From Robiginitomaculum sp. (GTDB lineage Bacteria; Pseudomonadota; Alphaproteobacteria; Caulobacterales; Maricaulaceae), in the NCBI GenBank assembly GCA_030949705.1, contig JAUZSF010000004.1, positions 17,501 through 81,500 on the forward strand: 64,000 bases of DNA. The letters are read 5' to 3'. Below are positions 44,151-53,199 of this stretch, one piece after another (position 1 is the stretch's first letter; each line of letters begins with the position of its first letter). Position numbers and translations under genes: made by a program. The notes below the pieces were generated by a model. The model was not told the origin of the DNA. It saw nothing but the letters and a program-made list of their open reading frames with translations, and ran no database searches.

Positions 44151-46148
44151 ATGAGCACGCAAATGAACAGCATTCTGATTGCCAATCGCGGCGAAATTGC
44201 CTGCCGGATCATCCGCAGCGCCAAGGCATTGGGCCTGCGCACCATTGCGGTTTATTCCGATGCGGATGTGGATGCCCCCCATGTGAGGGCCGCCGACGAG
44301 GCGGTGCGGCTTGGCCCGGCTCCGGCGGCAGGGTCCTATCTGGACAGCGCGCGGGTTCTGGCTGCCGCACGAGATAGCGGCGCGGCCATGATCCACCCGG
44401 GCTATGGGTTTTTGTCTGAAAATGCGCCCTTTGCCACGGCCTGCGAGAAAGCTGGTCTGGTCTTTGTCGGCCCCTTGCCAGAAGCGATCACGCTGATGGG
44501 CGACAAGGCGAAGGCCAAGCGCGCCATGATCAAAGCCGGTATTGCCTGCATTCCCGGTTATCAGGGCAAAGCGCAAAGCGATGACGCCCTGATCAGGGCC
44601 GCCAAAGACATTGGCTATCCCATTATGATCAAGGCCGCCGCCGGGGGCGGGGGGCGGGGCATGCGTCTGGTTCAAGAGGAAAGCGCGCTGAAAGCCGCCC
44701 TTGGCACGGCGCGCAGCGAAGCGGAAAACGCCTTTGGTGAAGGGGCGCTGATCCTGGAACGCGCGCTTGTAAAGGCTCGCCATATTGAGGTGCAAATCCT
44801 TGCCGATGGCCATGGCAATACCGTGCATTTGGGCACCCGCGATTGTTCGGTGCAGCGCCGCCACCAGAAAATTATCGAAGAGGCCCCGGCCCCGGGCCTG
44901 ACGCCTGAACTTTCCGAGGCCATGGGCGCGGTGGCGGTCAAGGCGGCCCAGGATATTGATTATGTGGGGGCGGGCACGATTGAGTTTTTACTGGACCCGG
45001 TCGGTGATTTTTATTTTCTGGAGATGAATACCCGCCTTCAAGTGGAACACCCGGTCACCGAGATGATCACGGGCCTGGATCTGGTCGCCCTGCAAATTCG
45101 CATTGCCCAGGGCGAGGCCCTGCCCTTTGCCCAAGGCGATGTAAAGATGAGCGGCCACGGGATCGAGGCCCGGCTTTATGCCGAAGACCCGGCACAGGAT
45201 TTCCTGCCTTCCAGTGGCAAAATTGCTCTGTGGCGACCCCTGCGCGGCGGCGGCATTCGCGTGGATAGCGGCGTCAGAACCGGCAGCGAGATCACGCCTT
45301 TTTATGACCCGCTGATGGCCAAAATCATCACCCATGGCAAAACCCGCGAAGACGCCCGGCAAAAGTTGGTCCGGGCCTTGAAAAACACCCATGTTTTTGG
45401 CCCGGCCACCAATAAGCACTTTTTGATCCGCGCGCTGGAAACCCCAGATTTTGTGCAAGGCCACGCCAATACCGGCTTTATTGAAACCCATTTTGACAGG
45501 GACGCACTGTCCCCTGCACCGCTCACTTTTTCCGAGGCAGCCATGGCGGCGGTGCTCATGTTTGATCGCGCCCGCACCCGGGCGCAAGAGGCGGCCATTT
45601 CCATGACCCCCGCCTTGCATAACTGGGCCAGCGCCACGCCAATTTCCACGCCCTATGCCTTTGCGGTGGGGGAGGAAACCTTGAACCTCTTCCTGACCCC
45701 CAAAGGGCCAGATGTCTATGAGGTGCGTGGCCCGGACGAGACGACCGCGCACATTCGTGTACTGGATATTCGCGGCCACAAAGCAGTGCTGGAAATTGAT
45801 GGGCATCAGAAAAGACTGGCCTTTCATCAGGCTGGCGCACGCATTTCAGTGTCGATCAAGGGCCGCGAGTTTCATGCTGAAAACCTCTGCGCTTTGGCGA
45901 CCTCATCACAAAAGACAGTAGACAGCGGATCGGTGATTGCCCCCATGCATGGCCTCCTTGGCAAGGTCTTGGTCAAGCCCGGCGATACGGTGTGCAAGGG
46001 CGCGCCGCTGGCCATATTGGAAGCCATGAAAATGCAACATGAATTGTGCGCCGGCATAAACGGCACCATCAAGGCCGTGCATGCCAAACCGGGCACGCAA
46101 ATCGCCGCCCATACGGTACTGATCGAAATTGAAAGCAGTAAAACCTAA
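44151..46148 (+). CDS. Biotin carboxylase/biotin carrier (alpha) subunit
   Basis: The ATP-dependent half of the same carboxylase. The 665-residue product has the biotin carboxylase ATP-grasp domain (LIANRGEIACRIIRSAKALGL, HPGYGFLSENAPFA, PIMIKAAAGGGGRGMRLV, FYFLEMNTRLQVEHPVTEM), a linker domain, and the biotinyl carrier domain with EAMKMQHEL near the C-terminus (Lys in EAMKM is the biotin site). It catalyses carboxybiotin formation, then carboxyl transfer by the beta subunit. It follows by 9 bp and ends 4 bp past the convergent hydrolase. Confidence 0.95.
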   Translation: MSTQMNSILIANRGEIACRIIRSAKALGLRTIAVYSDADVDAPHVRAADEAVRLGPAPAAGSYLDSARVLAAARDSGAAMIHPGYGFLSENAPFATACEKAGLVFVGPLPEAITLMGDKAKAKRAMIKAGIACIPGYQGKAQSDDALIRAAKDIGYPIMIKAAAGGGGRGMRLVQEESALKAALGTARSEAENAFGEGALILERALVKARHIEVQILADGHGNTVHLGTRDCSVQRRHQKIIEEAPAPGLTPELSEAMGAVAVKAAQDIDYVGAGTIEFLLDPVGDFYFLEMNTRLQVEHPVTEMITGLDLVALQIRIAQGEALPFAQGDVKMSGHGIEARLYAEDPAQDFLPSSGKIALWRPLRGGGIRVDSGVRTGSEITPFYDPLMAKIITHGKTREDARQKLVRALKNTHVFGPATNKHFLIRALETPDFVQGHANTGFIETHFDRDALSPAPLTFSEAAMAAVLMFDRARTRAQEAAISMTPALHNWASATPISTPYAFAVGEETLNLFLTPKGPDVYEVRGPDETTAHIRVLDIRGHKAVLEIDGHQKRLAFHQAGARISVSIKGREFHAENLCALATSSQKTVDSGSVIAPMHGLLGKVLVKPGDTVCKGAPLAILEAMKMQHELCAGINGTIKAVHAKPGTQIAAHTVLIEIESSKT

Positions 46149-47065
46149 ACTGAATGCCTGCCCAGCCAATCCAAAATCAGGGTATGGATCATTTCCGGCT
46201 TTTCCAGATGGGCGAAATGACCAGCCCCGACAATACGCTCGACCTTAAAACCTTTGGGGAAATCGCCTTCCTGAAAAAGATGATCATAAAGCCGCGTATC
46301 GATACAGCCATCATCGGCCCCGGTGATCGCCAAGGTGGGCACCGGCACACAGGTCAGGGCGCTGGCCTCGGTTTTTTTTAAGCCAAACATAACCGCCGGT
46401 GAGGCATTTTGCCGGTAATAGGCCAGCATGGCATGCTTGACCCCGGGGGCGGCAAAGGCCTCTCGCATAACCGCCCAGTCCTCTGGCGCAAGATCATACC
46501 CCGGGGACCAGGTTTTCCATAAGCGCTTGATCAAGGCCCAGTCATTGCGTTGCACCATCCAGTCGGCAAGACCGCGCAACTGGAAAAACGTCATATACCA
46601 GGATTTGAGCAATTGGCCGGGCACCGCCTTGATCCCATCGGCAAAGCGCGCCGCATGGGGCACCGCCAAAGTGCTGAGCGCGTAAAAGCGATCCGGTGCC
46701 ATAGCCCCGGCAAGGTAGGATACCGCCGCGCCCCAGTCATGACCCACCAGATGCACCCGGTCTTCACCCAGATCATCGGCCCAGCCAATGACATCGCGGG
46801 CCAGTGTGGTCAGCAAATAATCACCATCGGCGGGCTGGGATGACGGCTCGTAGCCCCGCATCATTGGGGCCACGGCACGATAGCCCGCCGCCGCCAGTGC
46901 CGGCAGTAAAAACCGAAAGCTGTGCGCCGTATCGGGAAAGCCATGCAGGCACAGCACCAAAGGACCGCCCGCATTTTCCGCCATGCCACAGGCCAGCGCC
47001 CCAAAACGCAATCCATTGTAGGACAGCGTGATATGGTCCAGCGCTATACCCTTAGCCGTACTCAT
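46145..47065 (-). CDS. Alpha/beta hydrolase, epoxide-hydrolase-like
   Basis: A soluble hydrolase of 306 residues. The nucleophile elbow is VGHDWGAAVSYL, with Asp in place of Ser, typical of epoxide hydrolases and haloalkane dehalogenases. The oxyanion motif LCLHGFPDTAHSFRFLLPALAAAGYRAVAPMMRGY, a cap region, and the late acid and His (GADDGCI, VGAGHFAHLEKPE) complete the triad. An epoxide hydrolase would suit terpenoid intermediates, but no direct evidence exists. It is convergent with the carboxylase alpha gene. Confidence 0.85.
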   Translation of the reverse strand: MSTAKGIALDHITLSYNGLRFGALACGMAENAGGPLVLCLHGFPDTAHSFRFLLPALAAAGYRAVAPMMRGYEPSSQPADGDYLLTTLARDVIGWADDLGEDRVHLVGHDWGAAVSYLAGAMAPDRFYALSTLAVPHAARFADGIKAVPGQLLKSWYMTFFQLRGLADWMVQRNDWALIKRLWKTWSPGYDLAPEDWAVMREAFAAPGVKHAMLAYYRQNASPAVMFGLKKTEASALTCVPVPTLAITGADDGCIDTRLYDHLFQEGDFPKGFKVERIVGAGHFAHLEKPEMIHTLILDWLGRHSV

Positions 47066-47072
47066 CGCCCAA

Positions 47073-48797
47073 TCACTGCCAGCTGGCGATCAGGGTGTCA
47101 TAGTCGATGGTCACTGGCGTGGGTTTCTCATTATCCAGCTTTAATTGCGGCGCCAGCGTACCGTGCTCGACCGCATAGGCATTCCACCATTTCAGGTTAT
47201 GAGGTTTGGCCAGTTTTGGGCCAAATTCGCCCTGCACCCCGGCGCGCTCGATCCGGCGCATCACCTTTTCCTGTGCCGTACACAGCGCGTCCATGGCCGC
47301 CTGCACGGTTTTGGCACCCGATGACGCATCACCGATATTTTGCCACCATAGCTGCGCCAGTTTGGGGTAGTCCGGCACGTTGGTTCCCGTGGGGGTCCAT
47401 TGCACCCGGGCGGGAGAGCGATAAAACTCGATCAGGCCGCCAAGGGCCGGGGCGCGTTTGGTAAAGCTCTTGTCCATTATGGTGCTTTGGCGAATGAAGG
47501 TCAGGCCCACATGGCTTTTCTTCACGTCCACGGTTTTGGAGGTTACAAATTGCGCATAGAGCCAGGCGGCCTGGGCGCGCTTGACCGGTGTGGATTTCAT
47601 CAAGGTCCACGAACCTGCATCCTGATAGCCCAGCTTCATGCCCTTGTGCCAGTAGGCCCCGTGAGGCGAGGGGGCCATGCGCCATTTGGGCGAACCATCA
47701 TCGTTGACCACCGGCAGGCCGGGCTTGACCATATCGGCGGTAAAGGCGGTGTACCAGAAGGCCTGTTGGGCAATCGCGCCCTGTGCTGGAACCGGCCCGG
47801 CCTCGCCAAAAGTCATGCCTTCGGCGGCTGGCGGCGCATAGTTCTTCAGCCAGTCGACATATTTGCTGACCGCATAAACGGACGCCGGACCATTGGTATC
47901 GCCGCCCCGGGCCACACACGAACCAATGGGGCGGTCGTTTTCGTCCACCCGAATGCCCCATTCATCAACCGGCTTGCCATTGGGCAGGCCTTTATCGCCA
48001 TTACCCGCCATGGAAAGCCAGGCATCGGTAAAGCGCCAGCCAAGGGACGGGTCTTTTTTGCCATAATCCATATTGCCGTAGATCTTGCGCCCATCAATGG
48101 TCTTCCCGGTGAAGAATTTGGCGATGTCTTCATAGGCGGACCAGTTCACCGGCACGCCCAGATCATAGCCATATTGTTCCTTGAACTCGGCCTTGTATTT
48201 CGGATCGGTGAACCAGTCATAGCGAAACCAGTAAAGGTTGGCGAATTGCTGGTCCGGCAATTGATACAACTTGCCATCGGGGGCGGTGGTGAAAGACGCG
48301 CCGATAAAATCATCCATGTCCAGCATGGGGTTGGTTACCGCCTTGCCGTCACCGGCCATCCAGTCGGTCAGATTGCGCACGCTTTGATAGCGCCAATGGG
48401 TGCCGATCAGATCGGAATCATTGACATAGGCATCAAAAATATTCTGCCCGGTCTGCATTTGCGTCTGGATCTTTTCGACCACATCGCCTTCGCCAATCAG
48501 ATCATGAATGACCGTGATGCCGGTAATGGCGGAAAAGGCCGGGGCCAAAACTTCGGATTCATATTTATGGGTGGTCAGGGTTTCAGACACCACATGGATT
48601 TCCATGCCCGCATATGGCTTGGCGGCATCAACAAACCATTGCATTTCCTTTTCCTGATCGGCGCGGGAAAGCGTGGAAAGGTCACCAATTTCCTTGTCCA
48701 GAAAGGCGCGTGCGGCGGCCATATCAGCATGGGCGGCACCCGGCAGCACCAGCATGGAAAAGGATAAAAGGCTTGCGTGTAAAAATCCGGTCTTCAT
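47073..48797 (-). CDS. glpV: Glycerol ABC transporter substrate-binding protein
   Basis: The periplasmic binding protein of a GlpSTPQV-type glycerol importer. The 574-residue product is larger than most sugar-binding proteins, which fits GlpV. The signal peptide (SLLSFSMLVLPGAAHAD) precedes MAAARAFLDKEIGDLSTLSRADQEKEMQWF, then sequence characteristic of the family (VSETLTTHKYESEVLAPAFS, IGEGDVVEKIQTQMQTGQNIFDAYVNDSDL, TPTGTNVPDYPKLAQLWWQNI). The upstream ATG option is rejected because the signal peptide begins at the ATG at 48797. It is the last gene of the six-gene operon and is adjacent to the epoxide-hydrolase-like gene (7 bp). Confidence 0.86.
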   Translation of the reverse strand: MKTGFLHASLLSFSMLVLPGAAHADMAAARAFLDKEIGDLSTLSRADQEKEMQWFVDAAKPYAGMEIHVVSETLTTHKYESEVLAPAFSAITGITVIHDLIGEGDVVEKIQTQMQTGQNIFDAYVNDSDLIGTHWRYQSVRNLTDWMAGDGKAVTNPMLDMDDFIGASFTTAPDGKLYQLPDQQFANLYWFRYDWFTDPKYKAEFKEQYGYDLGVPVNWSAYEDIAKFFTGKTIDGRKIYGNMDYGKKDPSLGWRFTDAWLSMAGNGDKGLPNGKPVDEWGIRVDENDRPIGSCVARGGDTNGPASVYAVSKYVDWLKNYAPPAAEGMTFGEAGPVPAQGAIAQQAFWYTAFTADMVKPGLPVVNDDGSPKWRMAPSPHGAYWHKGMKLGYQDAGSWTLMKSTPVKRAQAAWLYAQFVTSKTVDVKKSHVGLTFIRQSTIMDKSFTKRAPALGGLIEFYRSPARVQWTPTGTNVPDYPKLAQLWWQNIGDASSGAKTVQAAMDALCTAQEKVMRRIERAGVQGEFGPKLAKPHNLKWWNAYAVEHGTLAPQLKLDNEKPTPVTIDYDTLIASWQ

Positions 48798-48840
48798 GAA
48801 AAATACTCCCTGTAACCCACACTCTAAGACGGAACGCCCG

Positions 48841-49116
48841 CTAGACCCAACGAAAAACCGCCAGCGCATAAACAAAACAGATGCCCAGCGCCCACCACAG
48901 ATTTTCCCCCACCAGTCCCAGCCAGGCCAGGCAGATAAAGGCCGAGCCCAACAGGGTAATAAAAAGACGATCCCCGCGGGTGGTTTCCATACGCAATATG
49001 CCCATACGCGGGGTTTCGGGATAACGGATCGCCAACACCGACATGATCAGCAATAACGCCCCGATCACAGCAAAAAAGATCGCGGTGGGCAGGGTCCAGG
49101 CCATCCATCCCATCAT
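48841..49116 (-). CDS. DUF2160 membrane protein of the glycerol transporter operon
   Basis: A 91-residue membrane protein with about three segments (FFAVIGALLLIMSVLAI, LFITLLGSAFICLAWLGL, LWWALGICFVYALAVF). Proteins of this DUF2160 family are regularly found between glpQ and glpV in glycerol transport operons. The role is unknown; a small accessory subunit of the permease complex is a fair guess. 9 bp after glpQ and 43 bp before glpV in transcription order. Confidence 0.82.
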   Translation of the reverse strand: MMGWMAWTLPTAIFFAVIGALLLIMSVLAIRYPETPRMGILRMETTRGDRLFITLLGSAFICLAWLGLVGENLWWALGICFVYALAVFRWV

Positions 49117-49125
49117 CGTTCTCCC

Positions 49126-49959
49126 TTATACCCGGCCAAGGGCAAAACCCTTGGCGATGTAATTGCGTACAAAATAAATCACCAGCGCGCCTGGCACGAT
49201 GGTCAGCACCCCGGCGGCGGCCAACACCCCCCAATCCATGCCCGAGGCCGACACCGTGCGGGTCATCACCGCCGTGATGGGTTTGGCATCAATGGAGGTC
49301 AGCGTGCGCGACAGGAGCAATTCAACCCACGAAAACATGAAACAGAAAAATGCCGCCACACCGATGCCGCTGGCGATCAGTGGCATGAAAATGCGTACAA
49401 AAAACCGGGGAAAGGCATAGCCATCAATATAGGCGGTTTCGTCGATCTCTTTGGGCACGCCGCGCATAAAGCCTTCGAGTATCCACACCGCCAGCGGCAC
49501 GTTAAACAGAGTGTGCGCCAGCGCCACGGCGATATGGGTGTCAAACAGGCCGATGGAGCTGTAGAGCTGGAAAAACGGCAGCGCGAAAACCGCTGGCGGG
49601 GCCATGCGATTGCTGAGCAGCCAGAAAAACAAATGCTTGTCACCCATAAACCGGTAACGGCTGAAGGCGTAGGCCGCCGGCAGCGCCACGGCGAGGGAGA
49701 TCACCACGTTTTGCACCACATAGATCATCGAATTGACATAACCCATATACCAGGCCGGGTCGGTCAATATGGTTTTGTAATTCGCAAAGGTCAGATGGCG
49801 CGGCCAGATGGTAAAAACGCTGATGATCTCTTCATTGGTTTTCAGGCTCATATTGATCAGCCAGTAAATCGGCAGGAGCAAAAACACGATATAGGCAATC
49901 ATCACCAGCGCTTTGGGGTTGATCCATGGGCGGCGGGGGGCGGTGGAAATACTCATCAA
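49126..49959 (-). CDS. glpQ: Glycerol ABC transporter permease GlpQ
   Basis: A permease of 277 residues with six predicted segments. The EAA loop is visible (EGFMRGVPKEIDETAYIDGY, matching the consensus EAA-x3-G) as the contact for the ATPase subunits. It belongs to the carbohydrate/CUT1 MalG-like family. It overlaps glpP by 4 bp (ATGA) and is followed by the DUF2160 gene. Confidence 0.88.
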   Translation of the reverse strand: MMSISTAPRRPWINPKALVMIAYIVFLLLPIYWLINMSLKTNEEIISVFTIWPRHLTFANYKTILTDPAWYMGYVNSMIYVVQNVVISLAVALPAAYAFSRYRFMGDKHLFFWLLSNRMAPPAVFALPFFQLYSSIGLFDTHIAVALAHTLFNVPLAVWILEGFMRGVPKEIDETAYIDGYAFPRFFVRIFMPLIASGIGVAAFFCFMFSWVELLLSRTLTSIDAKPITAVMTRTVSASGMDWGVLAAAGVLTIVPGALVIYFVRNYIAKGFALGRV

Positions 49960-50828
49960 TAACCCGCCTTTTTATCCAGATTGGTCATCACCGTGTAGAA
50001 CACCCACGAAACCAGCATCACGACCAGAAAATACATCAGCGAAAACGCCGCCGCCGGCCCCAGATCAAACTGCCCCAAGGCCATTTTCACCAGATCAATG
50101 GACAAAAATGTGGTGGCATTTCCCGGCCCGCCGCCGGTGACCACAAAGGGTTCGGTATAGATCATGAAACTGTCCATAAAGCGGATCAGAATGGCGATCA
50201 TCAACACGCCCTGCATTTTGGGAAGCTCGATAAACCAGAACACGCTCCAACGGCTGGCCTGATCAATTTTCGCCGCCTGATAATAGGCCTCGGGAATGGA
50301 TTGCAGGCCAGCATAAGACAACAGAGCCACCAAAGACGTCCAGTGCCAGACATCCATGGTGATGATGGTAACCCACGCGGCAAGGGGATCGCGGGTATAG
50401 TTATAATCAATGCCCAGCGCCGCCAGCGTGTGGCCAAGCAGGCCAATATCCACCCGGCCAAAGATCTGCCAGATGGTGCCGACCACATTCCACGGGATCA
50501 GCAAAGGCAGCGCCATCAGCACGAGTGAGAGCGAGGCCCACACCCCTTTTTTGGGCATGTTCAGGGCGACAAACACCCCCAGCGGCACCTCGATCGCCAG
50601 AATAATCGCCGAAAATATGATCTGGCGGCCAAAGGCCGACCACAGGCGTTCGGAATGCAATAATTCCGTATACCATTCCAGCCCGGCCCAGAAAAATTTG
50701 TTATTGCCAAAGGTATCCTGCAAGGAATAATTGACCACGGTCATCAGCGGAATAACCGCCGAAAATGCCACCAGCAGGAACACTGGCAAGACCAGAAACC
50801 AGGCCTTTTGATTGAGCGTCTTTTCCAT
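49956..50828 (-). CDS. glpP: Glycerol ABC transporter permease GlpP
   Basis: The partner permease, 290 residues, MalF-like. The EAA loop is seen in AGLQSIPEAYYQAAKIDQASR. Start at the ATG of MEKTLNQK, which overlaps the glpT stop by ATGA; an upstream extension runs into the glpT coding part. The end overlaps glpQ by 4 bp. Confidence 0.87.
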   Translation of the reverse strand: MEKTLNQKAWFLVLPVFLLVAFSAVIPLMTVVNYSLQDTFGNNKFFWAGLEWYTELLHSERLWSAFGRQIIFSAIILAIEVPLGVFVALNMPKKGVWASLSLVLMALPLLIPWNVVGTIWQIFGRVDIGLLGHTLAALGIDYNYTRDPLAAWVTIITMDVWHWTSLVALLSYAGLQSIPEAYYQAAKIDQASRWSVFWFIELPKMQGVLMIAILIRFMDSFMIYTEPFVVTGGGPGNATTFLSIDLVKMALGQFDLGPAAAFSLMYFLVVMLVSWVFYTVMTNLDKKAGY

Positions 50829-51913
50829 CAGCCTTGTACCCTTTCGCCCGGTTCCAGCCGCCAATCCTCAACGAAAACACTGATGGCATCAGGCTTGAAC
50901 TGGATGCGGGCGGCCTCAGCGGTGATTTCGGTGCCTTCGGGGGCAATCATATTGACCGCCTGCCCGCACAATTCGGCCCGCACAATTTTATGGCGTCCCA
51001 CATCCTCCACCCGGTGGATTTTCGCCGCCATGCCGGTTTGGCTTTGCAGAGAAACAAATTCAGGTCGTATGCCGATCTGCACTTTGCCGCCCGGTCGACC
51101 GTAATCGGCCCCCAGGGCGATTTTTTCATCGCCAATATAGGCAAAGGCCCCCTCGACCCGGGCATCCAACACATTCATGCCCGGCGAGCCGATAAAATAG
51201 CCCACAAAGGTATGCGCCGGGGTTTCAAACAGTTCTTGCGGGGTACCGATCTGCACCACCCGCCCCTCGAACATCACCACCACCTGATCGGCAAAGGTCA
51301 ACGCCTCGGTCTGGTCATGGGTGACATAAATCATGGTATGACCAAGCGCCGCATGAATGGATTTTAATTGCGTGCGCAACGCCCATTTCATCGCCGGGTC
51401 GATCACCGTCAGGGGTTCATCAAACAGGATGGCGTTGACATCCTCGCGCACCAAAGCCCGGCCCAAAGAGATTTTCTGTTTGGCATCGGCGCTTAGCGCC
51501 TGGGCCTTGCGCTCCAGCACATCGGTCATTTCAATCATGGCGGCAATGGCCTCTACCCGGGTGTTGATACTGGCCCGGTCCATGCCACGATTACGCAAGG
51601 GAAAGGCCAGGTTTTTACGCACGCTCATGATGTCATAAACCACCGGGAACTGAAAAACCTGGGCGATATTGCGCGCCGCCGTTGGGGCCTGGGTGACATC
51701 AATATCATCAAACAGAACTCGCCCGTTTGAGGGGGTCAGCAGGCCGGAGATTATGTTCAGCAAAGTGGTTTTGCCACACCCGGACGGCCCCAACAGGGCA
51801 TAGGCCTGTCCATCTTCCCAGATATGGTCCATTTCTTTAAGCGCATAGTCTGCCTCCCCTTGGGGATCAGGCAGATAGGAATGCGCCAGTTTGGACAGGG
51901 TGATTTTGGCCAT
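50828..51913 (-). CDS. glpT: Glycerol ABC transporter ATPase GlpT
   Basis: One of two non-identical ATPases of the importer (361 residues). Walker A is canonical (LLGPSGCGKTTLLN), Walker B is AILFDEPLTVIDP and the H-loop YVTHDQTEA is present. The ABC signature is degenerate: LSADAKQKISLGRA replaces LSGGQ. The C-terminal half is a TOBE-like domain (GIRPEFVSL). It overlaps glpP by 4 bp and glpS by a 2-bp gap. The asymmetry with GlpS is described among the findings. Confidence 0.9.
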   Translation of the reverse strand: MAKITLSKLAHSYLPDPQGEADYALKEMDHIWEDGQAYALLGPSGCGKTTLLNIISGLLTPSNGRVLFDDIDVTQAPTAARNIAQVFQFPVVYDIMSVRKNLAFPLRNRGMDRASINTRVEAIAAMIEMTDVLERKAQALSADAKQKISLGRALVREDVNAILFDEPLTVIDPAMKWALRTQLKSIHAALGHTMIYVTHDQTEALTFADQVVVMFEGRVVQIGTPQELFETPAHTFVGYFIGSPGMNVLDARVEGAFAYIGDEKIALGADYGRPGGKVQIGIRPEFVSLQSQTGMAAKIHRVEDVGRHKIVRAELCGQAVNMIAPEGTEITAEAARIQFKPDAISVFVEDWRLEPGERVQG

Positions 51914-51915
51914 AT

Positions 51916-52995
51916 TTATGCCCCCCGCCCAAAACCGGCCGGGGCCGCCAGCGCGCCATCCCCATCAAAAAGATAGACATGAGCCGGGTCTAAAAATACC
52001 GACAAAGCATCACCAGAGCGCACATCGTGCACGCCGCCGGCCTGCACAATCCAGCGCTCGTCTTTGTGCTCTACATGTAAATACGTCTCTGAGCCGGTGA
52101 TTTCACTGACCATCAGGCGACATTTAAATTCCATTTCTGTTTTGTGGCGGCGATGAATTTCCAGATGATGGGGGCGAAATCCGGCGGTGTAGTGCCCATC
52201 GGCCAGCCCGTCCGGGGCCGGGGCGCTTTGCCCATCCTCAAAATTCAATCGTGATCCGGCCTTTTGCACCGCCATAAAATTCATCGGCGGATCAGAAAAC
52301 ACCTGTGCTGTGATCCGGTCACAGGGGCGGCGGTAAACCTCGGGGGTTTTGCCAAACTGGGTTATGCGCCCCTCATAAAGCGTTACCGTATTGCCGCCCA
52401 GCAACAGGGCCTCTTCGGGCTCGGTGGTGGCATACACAAAAATGGCACCGGAGGCCTCGAAATATCTGGGGATTTCCTCGCGCAATTCCTCGCGCAATTT
52501 GTAATCCAGATTGGCCAGCGGCTCGTCCAGCAAGACCAGACCGGCATCCTTTACGAGCGCCCGCGCCAAGGCACAGCGTTGTTGCTGCCCCCCCGATAGC
52601 GCCAATGGTTTGGCATCAAGGTGCGGCGTCAGCTTCATCAGCACCGCGGTTTTACGCACAGCCATATCGATCTCGTCTTTGGACTTACCCTGTAAACGCA
52701 AGGGCGAGGCAATATTGTCGTAAACACTCATGGCCGGATAATTGATGAATTGCTGGTACACCATGGCAACATGGCGATCTTGAACCCGCATGCCGGTGAC
52801 ATCGGCATCATTCCAGAAAATTTTGCCCGTGGTGGGTTTATCCAGCCCGGCCATCAACCGCATCAGGGAGGTTTTGCCCGATAACGTCGCCCCCAACAGC
52901 ACGTTCATCGTACCCTTTTGCAAGGTCAGATCGGTGTTGTGGATATGCGTTTGGCCAGCAACGGTTTTGCTGATGTCCTGTAATACCAGCGTCAT
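51916..52995 (-). CDS. glpS: Glycerol ABC transporter ATPase GlpS
   Basis: The second ATPase (359 residues), first gene of the operon. Walker A is atypical (LLGATLSGKTSLMRLMAGLD), Walker B is LVLLDEPLANLD and the signature LSGGQQQRCALARALVK is intact. The H-loop His is replaced (YATTEPEEA). A regulatory TOBE-like domain follows. I place the start at MTLVLQDIS (52995); upstream residues look unrelated, and no good ribosome site precedes it. No glycerol kinase or dehydrogenase gene is adjacent. Confidence 0.9.
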   Translation of the reverse strand: MTLVLQDISKTVAGQTHIHNTDLTLQKGTMNVLLGATLSGKTSLMRLMAGLDKPTTGKIFWNDADVTGMRVQDRHVAMVYQQFINYPAMSVYDNIASPLRLQGKSKDEIDMAVRKTAVLMKLTPHLDAKPLALSGGQQQRCALARALVKDAGLVLLDEPLANLDYKLREELREEIPRYFEASGAIFVYATTEPEEALLLGGNTVTLYEGRITQFGKTPEVYRRPCDRITAQVFSDPPMNFMAVQKAGSRLNFEDGQSAPAPDGLADGHYTAGFRPHHLEIHRRHKTEMEFKCRLMVSEITGSETYLHVEHKDERWIVQAGGVHDVRSGDALSVFLDPAHVYLFDGDGALAAPAGFGRGA

Positions 52996-53134
52996 CGGAG
53001 GAATACCCCTGTGAACCGGGGCCGTTTGATCGTGCAAAGCCAAAACATCATCATGGTAAAGTCTTGTGTGGCGGCCGCACCATTTGCAAGAAAAAACTTT
53101 TGCCAACCGGACAGATCAGAATTGTCGAATTATA

Positions 53135-53162
53135 AAAACGGGCCGCACAAGCGGCCCGTTTT
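53135..53162. terminator. Bidirectional intrinsic terminator
   Basis: AAAACGGGCCGC and GCGGCCCGTTTT form a 12-bp stem around ACAA with A and T runs on both sides. It ends the ABC-2/GntR operon on the minus strand (stop 53200), and separates it from the glp operon's start region. Confidence 0.88.
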
Positions 53163-53199
53163 CACGTTTTCCGGGGAGGAAAGTGAGACTTTGCGTCTC

